Positions 36,186 to 46,432 of a stretch of DNA of 64,000 nt are shown here, one piece after another (the stretch's first letter is position 1; every line of letters starts with the position of its first letter). A program made the position numbers and the translations under genes. This DNA comes from Anthopleura xanthogrammica (lineage: Eukaryota; Cnidaria; Anthozoa; Actiniaria; Actiniidae), in contig OZ025212.1 in assembly GCA_964019055.1 (NCBI GenBank), positions 13,352,891 to 13,416,890 on the forward strand, read 5' to 3'. The notes beneath the pieces were generated by a model, which saw only the letters and a list, made by a program, of their open reading frames with translations, was not told the DNA's origin and searched no databases.

Positions 36186-38030
36186 CTAAACAATTAAAGG
36201 TGATGTATCATTGGATGGTGGCGATTCTCCAAGACTCATGGAATCTATATTATTTGTAATTTCTTGTGGGTTTGCAGTTCCTTGCTCTGCAGAGTCAGTC
36301 TGTTCTACTTCTGGAGTCTCGCTCTGATTTGATGGAACATCTTCACTTACCTCGTTAGAAGGAAATGGAGTTATTGACTGGGTGTAAGGTGGTGGACTAT
36401 CATTTGTATCATAACAATCAGAGATTGCGACGGCAAAATCATATGAAGGTGGAGGGGAAGATGGTTCTTGCAAGTCTGCTTCTTGGCAAAGATTGCGGCG
36501 AGCACGACGCCGTCTCCGTCGCCTAGTTGCCCGAGATCGTCTTTTTCTTCTTAACCTATCCACGATAAAAACCACCAAAGCAATAGCAACTGCAGAGCCA
36601 GTAATAGAGACCAGTATGATGACATAGTTTCTTACTTTGCTGGTGTTGATAGACTTGCTCTGGTCTTTGACACAGTTGACTTCATCTGAACTATCACCAC
36701 AATCATCAGTGCCATCACATTTCCATTGACACTGAATATAGTTCCCGTTATTACACCTGAACAGCAACTCATGGGATGTTTCAGTGCACTTATCATAAAT
36801 GTTTTTAGGATCTACGGTAGTATAGGTTGCAAAAAACCCAACCCCTACTGATGAGATACTACGATGTAGCTTCAAAACCATGTTGTTTCCTGTCGAACGC
36901 ATTGAAACTGGAACTTTAGGCTCCTTTCCACAAAACTTCCCAAGGCTAGGTGATGCAATATCTGGCCCATTTATGATCTCCACATAGTTTTCCGCACATC
37001 TATTGTTAAGATTCAATGTTCTGACGTCAAATGCACTAAAAACAATGGAAATAACCTTTCCTTTATCAACCTCAATTGTCCATATACATTCTTGAGTGTC
37101 TTTTAGATTAGAAACTCCATGTGGATATCCAGGTGAAGTGAAGCTTGCCATTTCTCCCTTCAGAAGTCCTCCACAGTGAGGTTCAGTTTCGTAAAATGCA
37201 TGAAAACCTGCCAACAACGTAGGCTTAAATGACTGAAATTCCACCATCATTTCATTCGCAGTAGAACGAATTTCTTTGGGCGGCACCCTGTTAGCACAGA
37301 AGTGACCAATCAGCTGAGAAGTGCCATTAAGCCCATCCATTGCTCGGATATAATCCAAATTACACTTTGAGGACGGATCCAGAGAAAAGTCTAGAAAATA
37401 AAACTTAATGACCTTATCTGCAGGTACAAGAATTCTCCATATGCATTTCTTTGAGGCAGGATAAGGCCCTGGATAACCAGGACTACTGATTTCTCCCTTC
37501 AAACCAGTTAAGAAATCCCCACAAGGCTCTCTTTTATACTTAGCATGAAAAAGCCCTGCACTACTAGTAAAGGGATCTGACTTGAAAATAAGGGTCAAAG
37601 TATTAGAACTAGACTTAATAGTGCCACTTGGATACTTCTTGCGACTGTTACAAAATTTTCCCAAGCTATGAGTCCCATCGATGACTTCAACAAAGTCTTT
37701 GTCACACACAGTTGGTGAGCTCCCATACTCAACCTCGAAAATGATAAAAGTCAACAATATGTGATCGTACTCTGGTACTTGGATTTTCCAACTACAAGTC
37801 ATTGAACCTGGGTATTTGTTGGGGTAATTAGGGCTATTGATTACCCCTGGTGATTGGGTCAGGCGATAATCACAGCTTTTTGAGTCGCTTGAGACGATTT
37901 CCACTGTGAAGCCAATGAACATCACTAAAAACCATAAAGTCTTTCTAAAAAAACACTGATTCTTTCTTGTAAAAGGTGATAAAACAGTCTGAAACGATGA
38001 TAAAACATCCAAGGACAAGTCAAGGAACAT
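36186..38030 (-). CDS. Three-CUB, LDLa, single-pass membrane protein (NETO-like architecture)
   Basis: An uninterrupted 614-residue frame on the minus strand. It has a hydrophobic segment at residues 31-44 (signal peptide or anchor), CUB1 53-169, CUB2 170-285, CUB3 286-414 (each with the S-P-N/G-Y-P motif), one LDL-receptor class A domain 415-453 with the acidic C-D-G-T-D-D-C-G-D-S-S-D-E calcium site, a transmembrane helix 469-490, an unusually Arg-rich juxtamembrane stretch 491-512 and a tail of about 100 residues with PPSY and PPPY (WW-domain binding type) motifs. CUB plus one LDLa plus TM is the neuropilin/tolloid-like (NETO) layout, but NETO proteins have two CUB domains, so orthology is uncertain. 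The start chosen has A at -3; the frame stays open a little further upstream. No introns interrupt the region, which is notable for a multidomain animal gene. It is divergent from the carotenoid oxygenase, with 913 bp between start codons. Confidence 0.9.
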   Translation of the reverse strand: MFLDLSLDVLSSFQTVLSPFTRKNQCFFRKTLWFLVMFIGFTVEIVSSDSKSCDYRLTQSPGVINSPNYPNKYPGSMTCSWKIQVPEYDHILLTFIIFEVEYGSSPTVCDKDFVEVIDGTHSLGKFCNSRKKYPSGTIKSSSNTLTLIFKSDPFTSSAGLFHAKYKREPCGDFLTGLKGEISSPGYPGPYPASKKCIWRILVPADKVIKFYFLDFSLDPSSKCNLDYIRAMDGLNGTSQLIGHFCANRVPPKEIRSTANEMMVEFQSFKPTLLAGFHAFYETEPHCGGLLKGEMASFTSPGYPHGVSNLKDTQECIWTIEVDKGKVISIVFSAFDVRTLNLNNRCAENYVEIINGPDIASPSLGKFCGKEPKVPVSMRSTGNNMVLKLHRSISSVGVGFFATYTTVDPKNIYDKCTETSHELLFRCNNGNYIQCQWKCDGTDDCGDSSDEVNCVKDQSKSINTSKVRNYVIILVSITGSAVAIALVVFIVDRLRRKRRSRATRRRRRRRARRNLCQEADLQEPSSPPPSYDFAVAISDCYDTNDSPPPYTQSITPFPSNEVSEDVPSNQSETPEVEQTDSAEQGTANPQEITNNIDSMSLGESPPSNDTSPLIV

Positions 38031-38943
38031 TGTGGTGATCCAAACAGTTTCCCAGAAGCAATATTTTAAGGCTTTTTGGAGTTCAGCTTGATTCCTTGAA
38101 GGGAAATTCCTAAAACATGGCGGGATTCGTTCCTCTGAAGTTCAAGGAAATCTTTCCAAATTTCAGCTTTGTAAGGTAGAAAAACCTTGTAGAATAACTT
38201 AAATGGCTCTACCACTGTTATTTAATCCTTCTGGGTGTAGTATTAGCTGAATTAAGACGTATTATACCGTAAATACGAACCAGCCAAAGAGAAAACAAAA
38301 CTCTTCTGTTGTAATATCAGCACAAATTATATATGGAAATTATGTTAATCTATTCACAATGACGTAATACAAAACCAAAACTTTTCGCTTGGGTTGCCTG
38401 TGGAGCCCAATCAACTTCAGAGAAAAGGAAATTTAAAAACAATAATTTTTCCATATATTATTGAATCTGGTGAAAAGTTTAAATGAACTGTTTTAAACAG
38501 ATTATGTATGGAACTATTGTAACCTATTCACAATGACGTCATAGCAAACACCAAAATTTTGGATTGGGATACCTGTGGTTAGCAAATATTTCTTGTTTTT
38601 TTTTTCATATTTAAACTGAAAGTTTAAAGTGAAAATTTTAAATAAACTGTTTTAGACAATAGAAGCGTGTAAAAGTTAGCAAATGTATTTTTATGAACAC
38701 TTGGAAATAGAGCCAGCCTTGAACGTGTCGTAATACCAACTTATTCTTAAGCTGCGCCAAAGAAATGAGAAAAAGATAGTGACTTAGAGTAAAGAATATT
38801 GCAGGAAAAACCTTTTTAAAGAACTCGTTTTTGTTTTATTCTAAACATTAGTTCATAAGAATGGCGTCACGCATAAAAATACTCTAGGAGCTTTGGGCTC
38901 CCTGTGGTTTTCTAAAAATAAATATCGAAAAATAAAAGCCAAG
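38031..38943. promoter_or_regulatory. Shared divergent promoter region with duplicated CRE-bearing block
   Basis: Two similar blocks of about 75 bp, near 38330-38405 and 38505-38578, share attcacaatgacgt, the block a-accaaaa-ttt and ttgggnt-cctgtgg. The first carries TGACGTAA (38360), the second the full octamer TGACGTCA (38534). Their position between two head-to-head genes makes them candidate CREB/ATF sites. No clear TATA box is seen for either gene. Confidence 0.45.
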
Positions 38944-41900
38944 ATGGCGGATCAAGTTATCTCTGATCAGGTCGATCAGGTCACAAGAAGACCTTTAGAT
39001 GTCGACAACGTCAGCAAAGGATGGAGAAATCAAAGAGAATACTCCTATTGGATACCAGATGCAGATATCGAGGGAGAAATCCCAAAGGCTTTGTATGGAA
39101 CTCTGTTTAGAAATGGTCCTGGCTTGAATGAAGTTTATGGAACCAAACTAAAACATCGTAAGTATTGGCTGAAAAGGCTTTAACTGTTAATTTTGGTCAT
39201 TGTTTTACACAGATTTATAGTCAATATTCTGTCTAATTAGTGAAGCAAAACTTGATTGTCGAAACTCATTTGGGAAAACAACTATTACTTGGGCAAATAC
39301 GAAACCGCAAATACAACAGGTACTTAGGCCGCGTTGTAGGCCATTCACACCGGGATTCACAGCACCAGGATGAAGTGTCGGCTGAAGTTAGCCGCACATT
39401 CAGCCGCACATTCGACTTTCGCTCATAAATCGCGAAATCGAAAGTAAACCCCACTCGAAAACCACCTAATATTGTGTAGAAAATTACCGGCTTCTTCCTG
39501 ATTACAATAATATTTGGCACAAATCGGTTGGAAGCTTCTGGCGACTGTAGCTAACTGTCGAGGGTAGAGGGTCGAGGGTACAAAGTCGAGGGTCGAGGGT
39601 ACCAAGCCGTGGGTCGAGGGTACCAAGTCGAGGGTACCAAGACCATTTGTGATAATAGCGAAATTTACTTGGTAGATATTGAGTTGATCTCACTGAATGT
39701 GTAGGTCGGACACTGACCTCTACCTTGTGTCTTAACCCCTGATGAGAAACACTTGGTAGAACGAACGACCATCCCAGAACCATCGTTTATTTATAGTTCA
39801 CCTTCCCCACGCCGCCGCGAAAAATGAGCTCATGTTTCGAAACGTTGCCTTCACTCACAATTAATGTCTTCTCCATTCTGTATGTATCATACCATCCGTT
39901 ATACAGTCGTTAAAAAACTACACATCTCTTAAACACCCTCTCTCCCCCTCCCCTACAACCCTCCTTCATTCCTTAGCTTGGGTCCGAATACCTGTTTTTG
40001 CTTGAATATATTCTTGTACATTTACTTGCTTGAATATATTTTTGCATTTTTATACTATATATTCCTACCCTCGAGTAAATTTCGCTATTATCACAAATGG
40101 TCTTGGTACCCTCGACTTGGTACCCTCGACCCTCGACTTTGTACCCTCGACCCTCGACTTTGTACCCTCGACCCTCGACTTTGTACCCTCAACCCTCTAC
40201 CCTCGACAGTTAGCTACACTCGCTTCCGGCATACTATAGCACTCGACACTTGCAAACATACGAGGTATGAACTTCAAACCCTCTGCCCTGGGCTTAGAGG
40301 AGCAGCTTTAGTTTATTGAATGATTTTGAGAGAAATCGGATGAATTCAAAAGAAGTTATAAAGTTTGAAAGTACGAATTCTGTGCAAAGTGCGTAGAGGT
40401 ACAAATAGGGTGTCGGGTTTCACGTGTCGATGAGCAGACTTCGGCTTCCTTTGTGGCATATTTATATGTGTGATATATTGTGACCTCCAGTCACCTTGCC
40501 CTGGGTTCTTTGGATGTTGTAGCGTGTATAAAAGTGAGTTTGAAGCCGAGAGAAAGAATGGGCGACAAGTTATTAATTGTTGAACTTGATTCAAACTTCG
40601 AAAGGTTCCATATTGACGGGGTGATAAAATTCCAAATATACAAGGCAGAGTAGAGCAATATCAATTTGGTTTTTGATTTTTAGAGGAATCGAATACATTT
40701 TAGATGAGTTATTAAGGATTGAATATTGTAATTCGGGCGAACGATCAAAATTTTTTCCAAGTGTCGAATGCTATAGTATGCCGGAAACTTCCAACCGATT
40801 TGTGCCAAATATTATTGTAATCAGGAAGAAGCTGGTAATTTTCTACACAATATTAGGTGGTTTTCGAGTGGGGTTTACTTTCGATTTCGCGATTTATGAG
40901 CGAAAGTCGAATGTGCGGCTGAATGTGCGGCTAACTTCACCTGGTATTCACAGCTGCATGTCCTGTAAAAAAGCCTAAAATAAAAACATTCAATGAATTA
41001 GTAAGAAATTAGGGGCTGGTCATAAAGGAAGGGGGGTTGGCTGGCAAAACTAGAATGGAATTAGCATTTTTTTAATGCTGTGGTTGAAAAAGTGATGACA
41101 AACCCCCAGTTTTGAAGCAAAATTGCATAGATGTTAGATGTTAGATGTTAGATGTTAGATGTTAGATGTTAGATGTTAGATGTTAGATGTTAGATGTTAG
41201 ATGTTAGATGTTAGATGTTAGATGTTAGATGTTAGATGTTAGATGTTAGATGTTAGATGTTAGATGTTAGATGTTAGATGTTAGATGTTAGATGTTAGAT
41301 GTTAGATGTTAGATGTTAGATGTTAGATGTTAGATGTTAGATGTTAGATGGTCCATTTTATAGGAATTACTTATAACTTTTCTTCGTTTGTTTGATTTTT
41401 GGCAAGTTAGAAATGATAACGATATGCGAGAGCTTCTTAACAAACAGTTTCTCATTGATTTGGTTAAATAGAAGTGAAGTTATAAGTTGGTAGCCAACGG
41501 ACTTGTTATGGTAGCGATCGTGCTGTAGTTTGATCGTTATGCGATCTTTGTTTGATCGCTCGTATCGTGTCATGATCGATTAAAAATACTCTAAACTGCT
41601 TTACGAATGTTGACATAAAGTTTTATCACTGTTGATCAAGTTTTTTTTACGATATTGGTTTGCAAATATTTTTGGTAGCTAAAGTACTTGGACATGGTAG
41701 CGAAAGTACTTCAACATGGTAGCGAAAGCATAGTCATTGGTAGCTAAGGTACTGGTAGCGAAAGTACCGGATACCTTTTATAGATAGCCCAACCCTTTCA
41801 ATGGGCTCAAAATTATGTGGCCTACCCCCTGTTTTTGCCAGCCCGCCCGCCCGCCCCCCCTTTACTTTATGACCAGTCCCTTATATATTTCCTAATATTG

Positions 41901-44900
41901 CTATGTTACTGGGGAGCTTCATTCTTCAATGGAAATATGTTTCTCCAGCAAAAGATTTGTATTTTATTCCCTAGCTGTAGGACTCTCGTCCATCATCAGG
42001 GGGTATACAATGGATAAGCAAAACTTACAATCTTTTATACTTATAACTTATTGTGATTTTGAGCCGCCAATACAGGTTTATATTGGCGGCTAGTTGAGAG
42101 AAAATATATTCTGTATTGGCATTTGTTGCAAAGCGACAGAGTTGCTTATTGCTTCTCTTTGGTGCTTCAAGGGTTTTTCTCTGGATTCTCTGGTTTTACT
42201 AGTCCCTCCGCAAGGTTATTTTAATCAGTCAATAAATTAAGAACTCCTAACATTGAATTGTAACAACTGACTCACTTTTTATCATAGCTATCGATGGAGA
42301 TGGCATGGTCTGTGCAGTAACTTTCCAAAATGGCCGAGCACATTTCAAGTCTAAATTTGTCTCGACCAAGCACAGACAGGAAGAAAACAAAAAGCATCGT
42401 TTTCTTTATCCTGGTCAGATGGGTACCATAGCAACAGGTGCAGTTAGCGGCACAGTGGCATTACTGGGGAGCCTTATGAAGGGAGCATTACCACAAATAC
42501 AATTCAGGAATCCTTCAAATACCAATTCTTTTTACTGGGGTGGAAAAGTGGGTATTGATTTCAACCTAGTTATTTATGTTGTCTCATAACTTATTGACTC
42601 TCGTATATTATTGCAAGCAAGTGTGGATGCAGGGGAGGGTTGGGGGGGTCCAAACCCCTTAGTTTTTAATCATCAATCATCATTTTATCTAACCCTCTCT
42701 CAAAAAATATTTTTTTGCTAGTATACATTTGACACCCCCCCCCCCCCCCCCTCAAATCAAAAATTCCTTGATCTGCCCTTGGCACGCTATGCTGACTTTA
42801 ATAACTGAGCAGGGACTAACTAACCAATAAACTAACCTTACCTTTGGCTTTTGAACTTAGAACTTAAGCCCTCATTTTTCAATAGTACTCATATAATAAC
42901 CATGTTTTGACCATATACTAACTCACCCATAGGTTTCTAACTCAGTAATCAGTACCTTTTTTTTCCAGCTTTTGACATGTTATGAGACAAGTATGCCGTA
43001 TTGTCTGGACCCATATACATTAGAGACTTTAGGCCCAGATGACTTATGTGGTGCCTTGAAACTGAAAGCTCTTGCTGCTCATTTTAGGATTGATGCAGAA
43101 AACCAGGTAAATGTAACAGAGTTGAACCCTTACTAAAATACATTAAGTATGTAGCATGGAGAGTAATTTCACCAATTTTCATAATTACGTGACCAACACA
43201 GCCCAAGATGCCTGGGTTTTTGTCTGTTGTCTATCAAAAATTGACTTGCTCAAACCATTGAAAATTTGATTCACGGAAGTCAAAATCTCAGATGACTCAA
43301 ATAGACTTTTTTACAGTTCTGTTCGGTGACCCTGAATAAAAGTTCCAAGTTGAGGTTGGAGTTCAACCCCACACAATAAATTATAGTTTTGCTATGCATG
43401 CGCAGCAACTCCAACCTTGACTTGGAACTATAATGCATGGTGACTGGAATGGAACTGTAAAAAGGTCTATTATCACTAGTTGCATAATATTATTATGAAA
43501 ATGGGTGTAAAGACTATTTTTAATATTCCTTTTAGCGTCTTGTATGCATTAGCCTGAGACCTGGGTTTCGTCAAGCTAAACCAAGTCTTGCAATCTACGA
43601 GTTTACCCCATCATGGCAGCTACACCAGAGACAGTTACACCACATTCCAGGCTTAAACTACGCCCATGATTTCCTCTTGCTTGAAGACTATTACATTTTC
43701 CACATGACCCCTTTTGCAAAGACAACATGGCCATTGACTTTGAAGATTCTTGCAGGATGGACATCTCCTGGAGAGGAGATGAGATATTATTCTGATTTGC
43801 CTTCAAGATTTGTGATAATACCTCGTAATATGGATAAAGATAAGAAAGACGTGATTATAGTGGACACAGATCCTTGCCATGTGAGTCAAATGTAAAGCAT
43901 TTTTCTCTTCAGATTTATCCAATCATTCACCCATCCACTATCCATCCATCCATGCATGCATCCATCCATCCATCCATCCATCCATCCATCCATCCATCCA
44001 TCCATCCATCCATCCATCCATCCATCCATCCATCCATCCATCCATCCATCCATCCATCCATCCATCCATCCATCCATCCATCCATCCATCCATCCATCCA
44101 TCCATCCATCCATCCATCCATCCATCCATCCATCCATCCATCCATCCATCCATCCATCCATCCATCCATCCATCCATCCATCCATCCATCCATCCATCCA
44201 TCCATCCATCCATCCATCCATCCATCCATCCATCCATCCATCCATCCATCCATCCATCCATCCATCCATCCATCCATCCATCCATCCATTGATCCCTTCC
44301 CCCACCATTTATTCCTCTTCTCCACCTTTTCACCCTTGTATTTATCTTAAGCACAGTTGCTGACAATAATCCTTTCATTGATTTAGATCTTTCATTTTGG
44401 CACAGCCCAAAAGGAGGGCAATTCCATAACTTTCACTGCAGTATGCTTGGACACCAACTTTAACATGACATTTGACCAAAAGTTATGGCTCAGCAATACA
44501 TCAGTTTCCCCTGGGCAAGTCTACAATTATGAGATCAACCTCACAAATAAAAAGTGCACCAGAGTTCTAGCTGATCGTGCAAGTGTTGAGTTCCCAAATA
44601 TTCATCCGTATCGGCATGGTATGTTTGGTGCAAGGTACAACTACCTCATGGCGAATGACAGGCCTGGCGAGAATATACCTTACAGAGATATTGTGAAGGT
44701 ATGTAGAACACAAACCTATAATGGTAGTAAAAAGTATTTCTCTTGATACAAGTAGAAATACTCTGTTACGACTTGTCGCTTCCCTTTTGTGAATATTCGA
44801 GTACATTATTTAAAAGAATATACCTCTTTACCTTCGTATGCAAATTGCCCATTTCAGACCACATGTCATTCGCTTGAGAAACGTTCTTCTGTTAAAATAT

Positions 44901-45756
44901 TTACACATAAAAGAATCAACTACTAAGAATTGCATCACATTTCCTGAAATGGACACAACAAATAACGAAGCTAAAGAGGTCTATTTCATTTTCTTCAATT
45001 TCAGTTATATCCTACAGTGAAATGGTGAAATGTAATTTTGAATATTTGTGCAGTTGTATCCAAGGAGGAAAAAAATAGATCTTATTCGTCTTGGTGCAAT
45101 GTTCTCCCATTACAGACAACGTGTCATTCTCTTGAGAATAAGACTCTTTGTTTCGGTTGTATTTATATTCATGTGTCTTCTCATGCGCAACCGTTTAACA
45201 AAAACATGATACTCAAGGGAATGACACGTGGTCTGTAATGGGTAAATATTGCACCAGGACGTATAAGGTCTATTGGCATAAAGTTTAGATAGTGTCTCTA
45301 ACTTTTCATCCTTAGTCTAAAGGCGCTGTCACACGCGTCAATTTTCCAAATTCACTGCAATTTTTCCCGCGGAAATACTTGTTTCAGGTTGTACCAGACT
45401 ATGACGTCATTCTCTTCATACATACCATATGACGTAATATTCTGGTTTCCTTTCAGTTTGATGCCAAATGTGAAACGCGTCAAGTATGGTATTCTCACGG
45501 CGTCATTGGAGAACCCATCTTTGTACCGCGACTGGGATACGACTCTTGGAAGACTGGTGACGAAGACGACGGTTATGTCATCGTTCAACTCTACGTCCCA
45601 GAACGTGACGTCACAGAGTTCTGTATTCTAGACGCTAAGGATTTTGGGAAGGGTCCTCTGGCACGTATTAAGTTAAAGCACCATATTCCCTATGGTTTCC
45701 ATGGTACCTTTACACCGGAAGTGTTCTTGGCGTCCCCCATGAAGTCTAAGCTATAG
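38944..45756 (+). CDS. Carotenoid cleavage oxygenase (RPE65/BCO/CCD family)
   Basis: Exons 38944-39157, 42288-42547, 42969-43106, 43536-43880, 44387-44698 and 45457-45756 join in phase to 522 residues, the normal family length. The start ATG is in gccaagATGG context. Family motifs run in order: [48 protein letters not shown] and Y-G-F-H-G-T-F. The four predicted Fe(II)-binding His are intact (codons at 43080, 43665, 44393 and 45700), so an active enzyme is expected. The family cleaves carotenoids or apocarotenoids oxidatively (or isomerises retinyl esters) as a non-haem iron enzyme, usually cytosolic or membrane-associated. The C-terminal phrase resembles, from memory, the plant/bacterial CCD consensus more than vertebrate BCO1/BCO2, so the substrate should not be assumed. 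Intron 1 is 3.1 kb, mostly transposons. Confidence 0.95.
39381..40945. mobile_element. Composite foldback transposon in intron 1 of the carotenoid oxygenase
   Basis: Outer arms 39381-39545 and 40783-40945 are inverted and about 95 percent alike (gccgcacattcagccgcac in both). Inner inverted blocks 39551-39672 and 40070-40222 carry a minisatellite of gtcgagggtac / gtaccctcgac units. About 400 bp of unrelated sequence fills the centre. Nested inverted arms fit a foldback (FB-like) nonautonomous element. Confidence 0.8.
41011..41882. mobile_element. TIR element carrying a heptamer satellite
   Basis: Left end aggggctggtcataaagg, followed by ggctggcaaaa, is inverted at the right end as ttttgccagcc and ctttatgaccagtccctt. 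It encloses the (ATGTTAG)n array and short ggtagcgaaagtact repeats (41670-41785). No transposase frame. Confidence 0.75.
41128..41350 (+). repeat. (ATGTTAG)n satellite, about 31 copies
   Basis: A perfect or near-perfect heptamer array. It shares TTAG with the animal telomere repeat TTAGGG but is a 7-mer, so it is not telomeric sequence. Confidence 0.95.
42062..42091. other. Perfect 11-bp hairpin with CCAAT in the arm
   Basis: agccgccaata and tattggcggct are perfect complements separated by 8 nt. It lies in intron 1 of the carotenoid oxygenase. Confidence 0.7.
43299..43471. mobile_element. MITE in intron 3 of the carotenoid oxygenase
   Basis: Terminal aatagacttttttacagttc is inverted as gaactgtaaaaaggtctatt. 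Inner paired blocks are gttccaagttgaggttggag and ctccaaccttgacttggaac. Confidence 0.85.
43945..44290. repeat. (CATC)n microsatellite, about 85 copies
   Basis: A tetranucleotide array in intron 4, open in every frame on both strands because the unit contains no stop codon. The long Ile-His-Pro-Ser or Met-Asp-Gly-Trp ORFs here are artefacts. Confidence 0.97.
44819..44983. mobile_element. Foldback MITE, family E copy 2
   Basis: Left tacctctttaccttcgt and right acgaagctaaagaggtct are inverted. Inner block gcccatttcagaccacatg. Lies in the last intron of the carotenoid oxygenase. Confidence 0.75.
45074..45274. mobile_element. Foldback MITE, family D copy 2
   Basis: Left aatagatcttattcgtcttg and right ccaggacgtataaggtctatt are inverted. 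Inner blocks are cccattacagacaacgtgtc and gacacgtggtctgtaatggg. Same family as 19113-19300 and in the same intron as the element at 44819. Confidence 0.85.
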
Positions 45757-46123
45757 CTTGAAGGTTTTATATTTTAGACGCCCTCTACAGGGAACCAAAT
45801 TTTACTTACAACTCCTTGCAGCACGCCAGAATGCAGCTCAATTTGGAGGACAAAGCAATTCTCAGGAGATTGAACTTCTTTTGTTTTGTCCTCCAAATAG
45901 ACCTCTTTACCTTCGTTGTTTGTTGTGCCAATTTCAGACCACGTGATGCCACTCTTGGGAGTTGATTCCTTCATGTATAAATATTTTAACAGAAGAGTTC
46001 TAAAGGGAATGACATGTGAGAGAGAGAGAGAGAGAGAGAGAGATAACTTTATTTATTATACATTTTACTCACTATCTCGCTTCTGATTGGCCGAGAGCCT
46101 TCAGCCAATTCCTGATATCGTGT

Positions 46124-46192
46124 GAACTCGACATGATAAATGTATTATCTGTAAGTTTTACCTACAGATAATACATTTATCATGTCGAGTTC
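46124..46192. other. Perfect 30-bp stem, 9-nt loop hairpin
   Basis: Arms 46124-46153 and 46163-46192 are exact complements (gaactcgacatgataaatg and its complement). The 69-nt total is the size of a pre-miRNA, but it sits among MITE palindromes, so a transposon origin is more likely. Confidence 0.65.
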
Positions 46193-46276
46193 AAAGGTCA
46201 GAATGGAAATGGCAATACGTTTGCTATTTTTTTCGAAAGCAGAATTAGATTTATATTCTTAGTTTACAAAATGTAT

Positions 46277-46432
46277 AATAAAACAATTATTGAATTCGGT
46301 TTTCGCATGATATCGTAAATATCAAGACCTCGGCCGTTTTATCCGCCTCAGCCTACGGCTTCGGCAGATAACACGGCCTTGGTCTTGATAATTTACGATA
46401 TCATGCTCAACCTCATCCAATAATTGTTTATT
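46277..46432. mobile_element. Palindromic MITE
   Basis: Arms pair through aataaaacaattattg / caataattgtttatt, gatatcgtaaatatcaagac / gtcttgataatttacgatatc and cggccgttttatccgcc / ggcagataacacggcc around a short ctacggct centre. Confidence 0.8.

Noticed and set aside
41128..41350. Interstitial telomere
   Set aside because: The unit is the heptamer ATGTTAG rather than TTAGGG, and it lies inside a TIR element.
43886..44378. Several ORFs of 130-158 codons (Ile-His-Pro-Ser and Met-Asp-Gly-Trp repeats)
   Set aside because: Artefact of the stop-free (CATC)n microsatellite, open in all frames, inside an intron.
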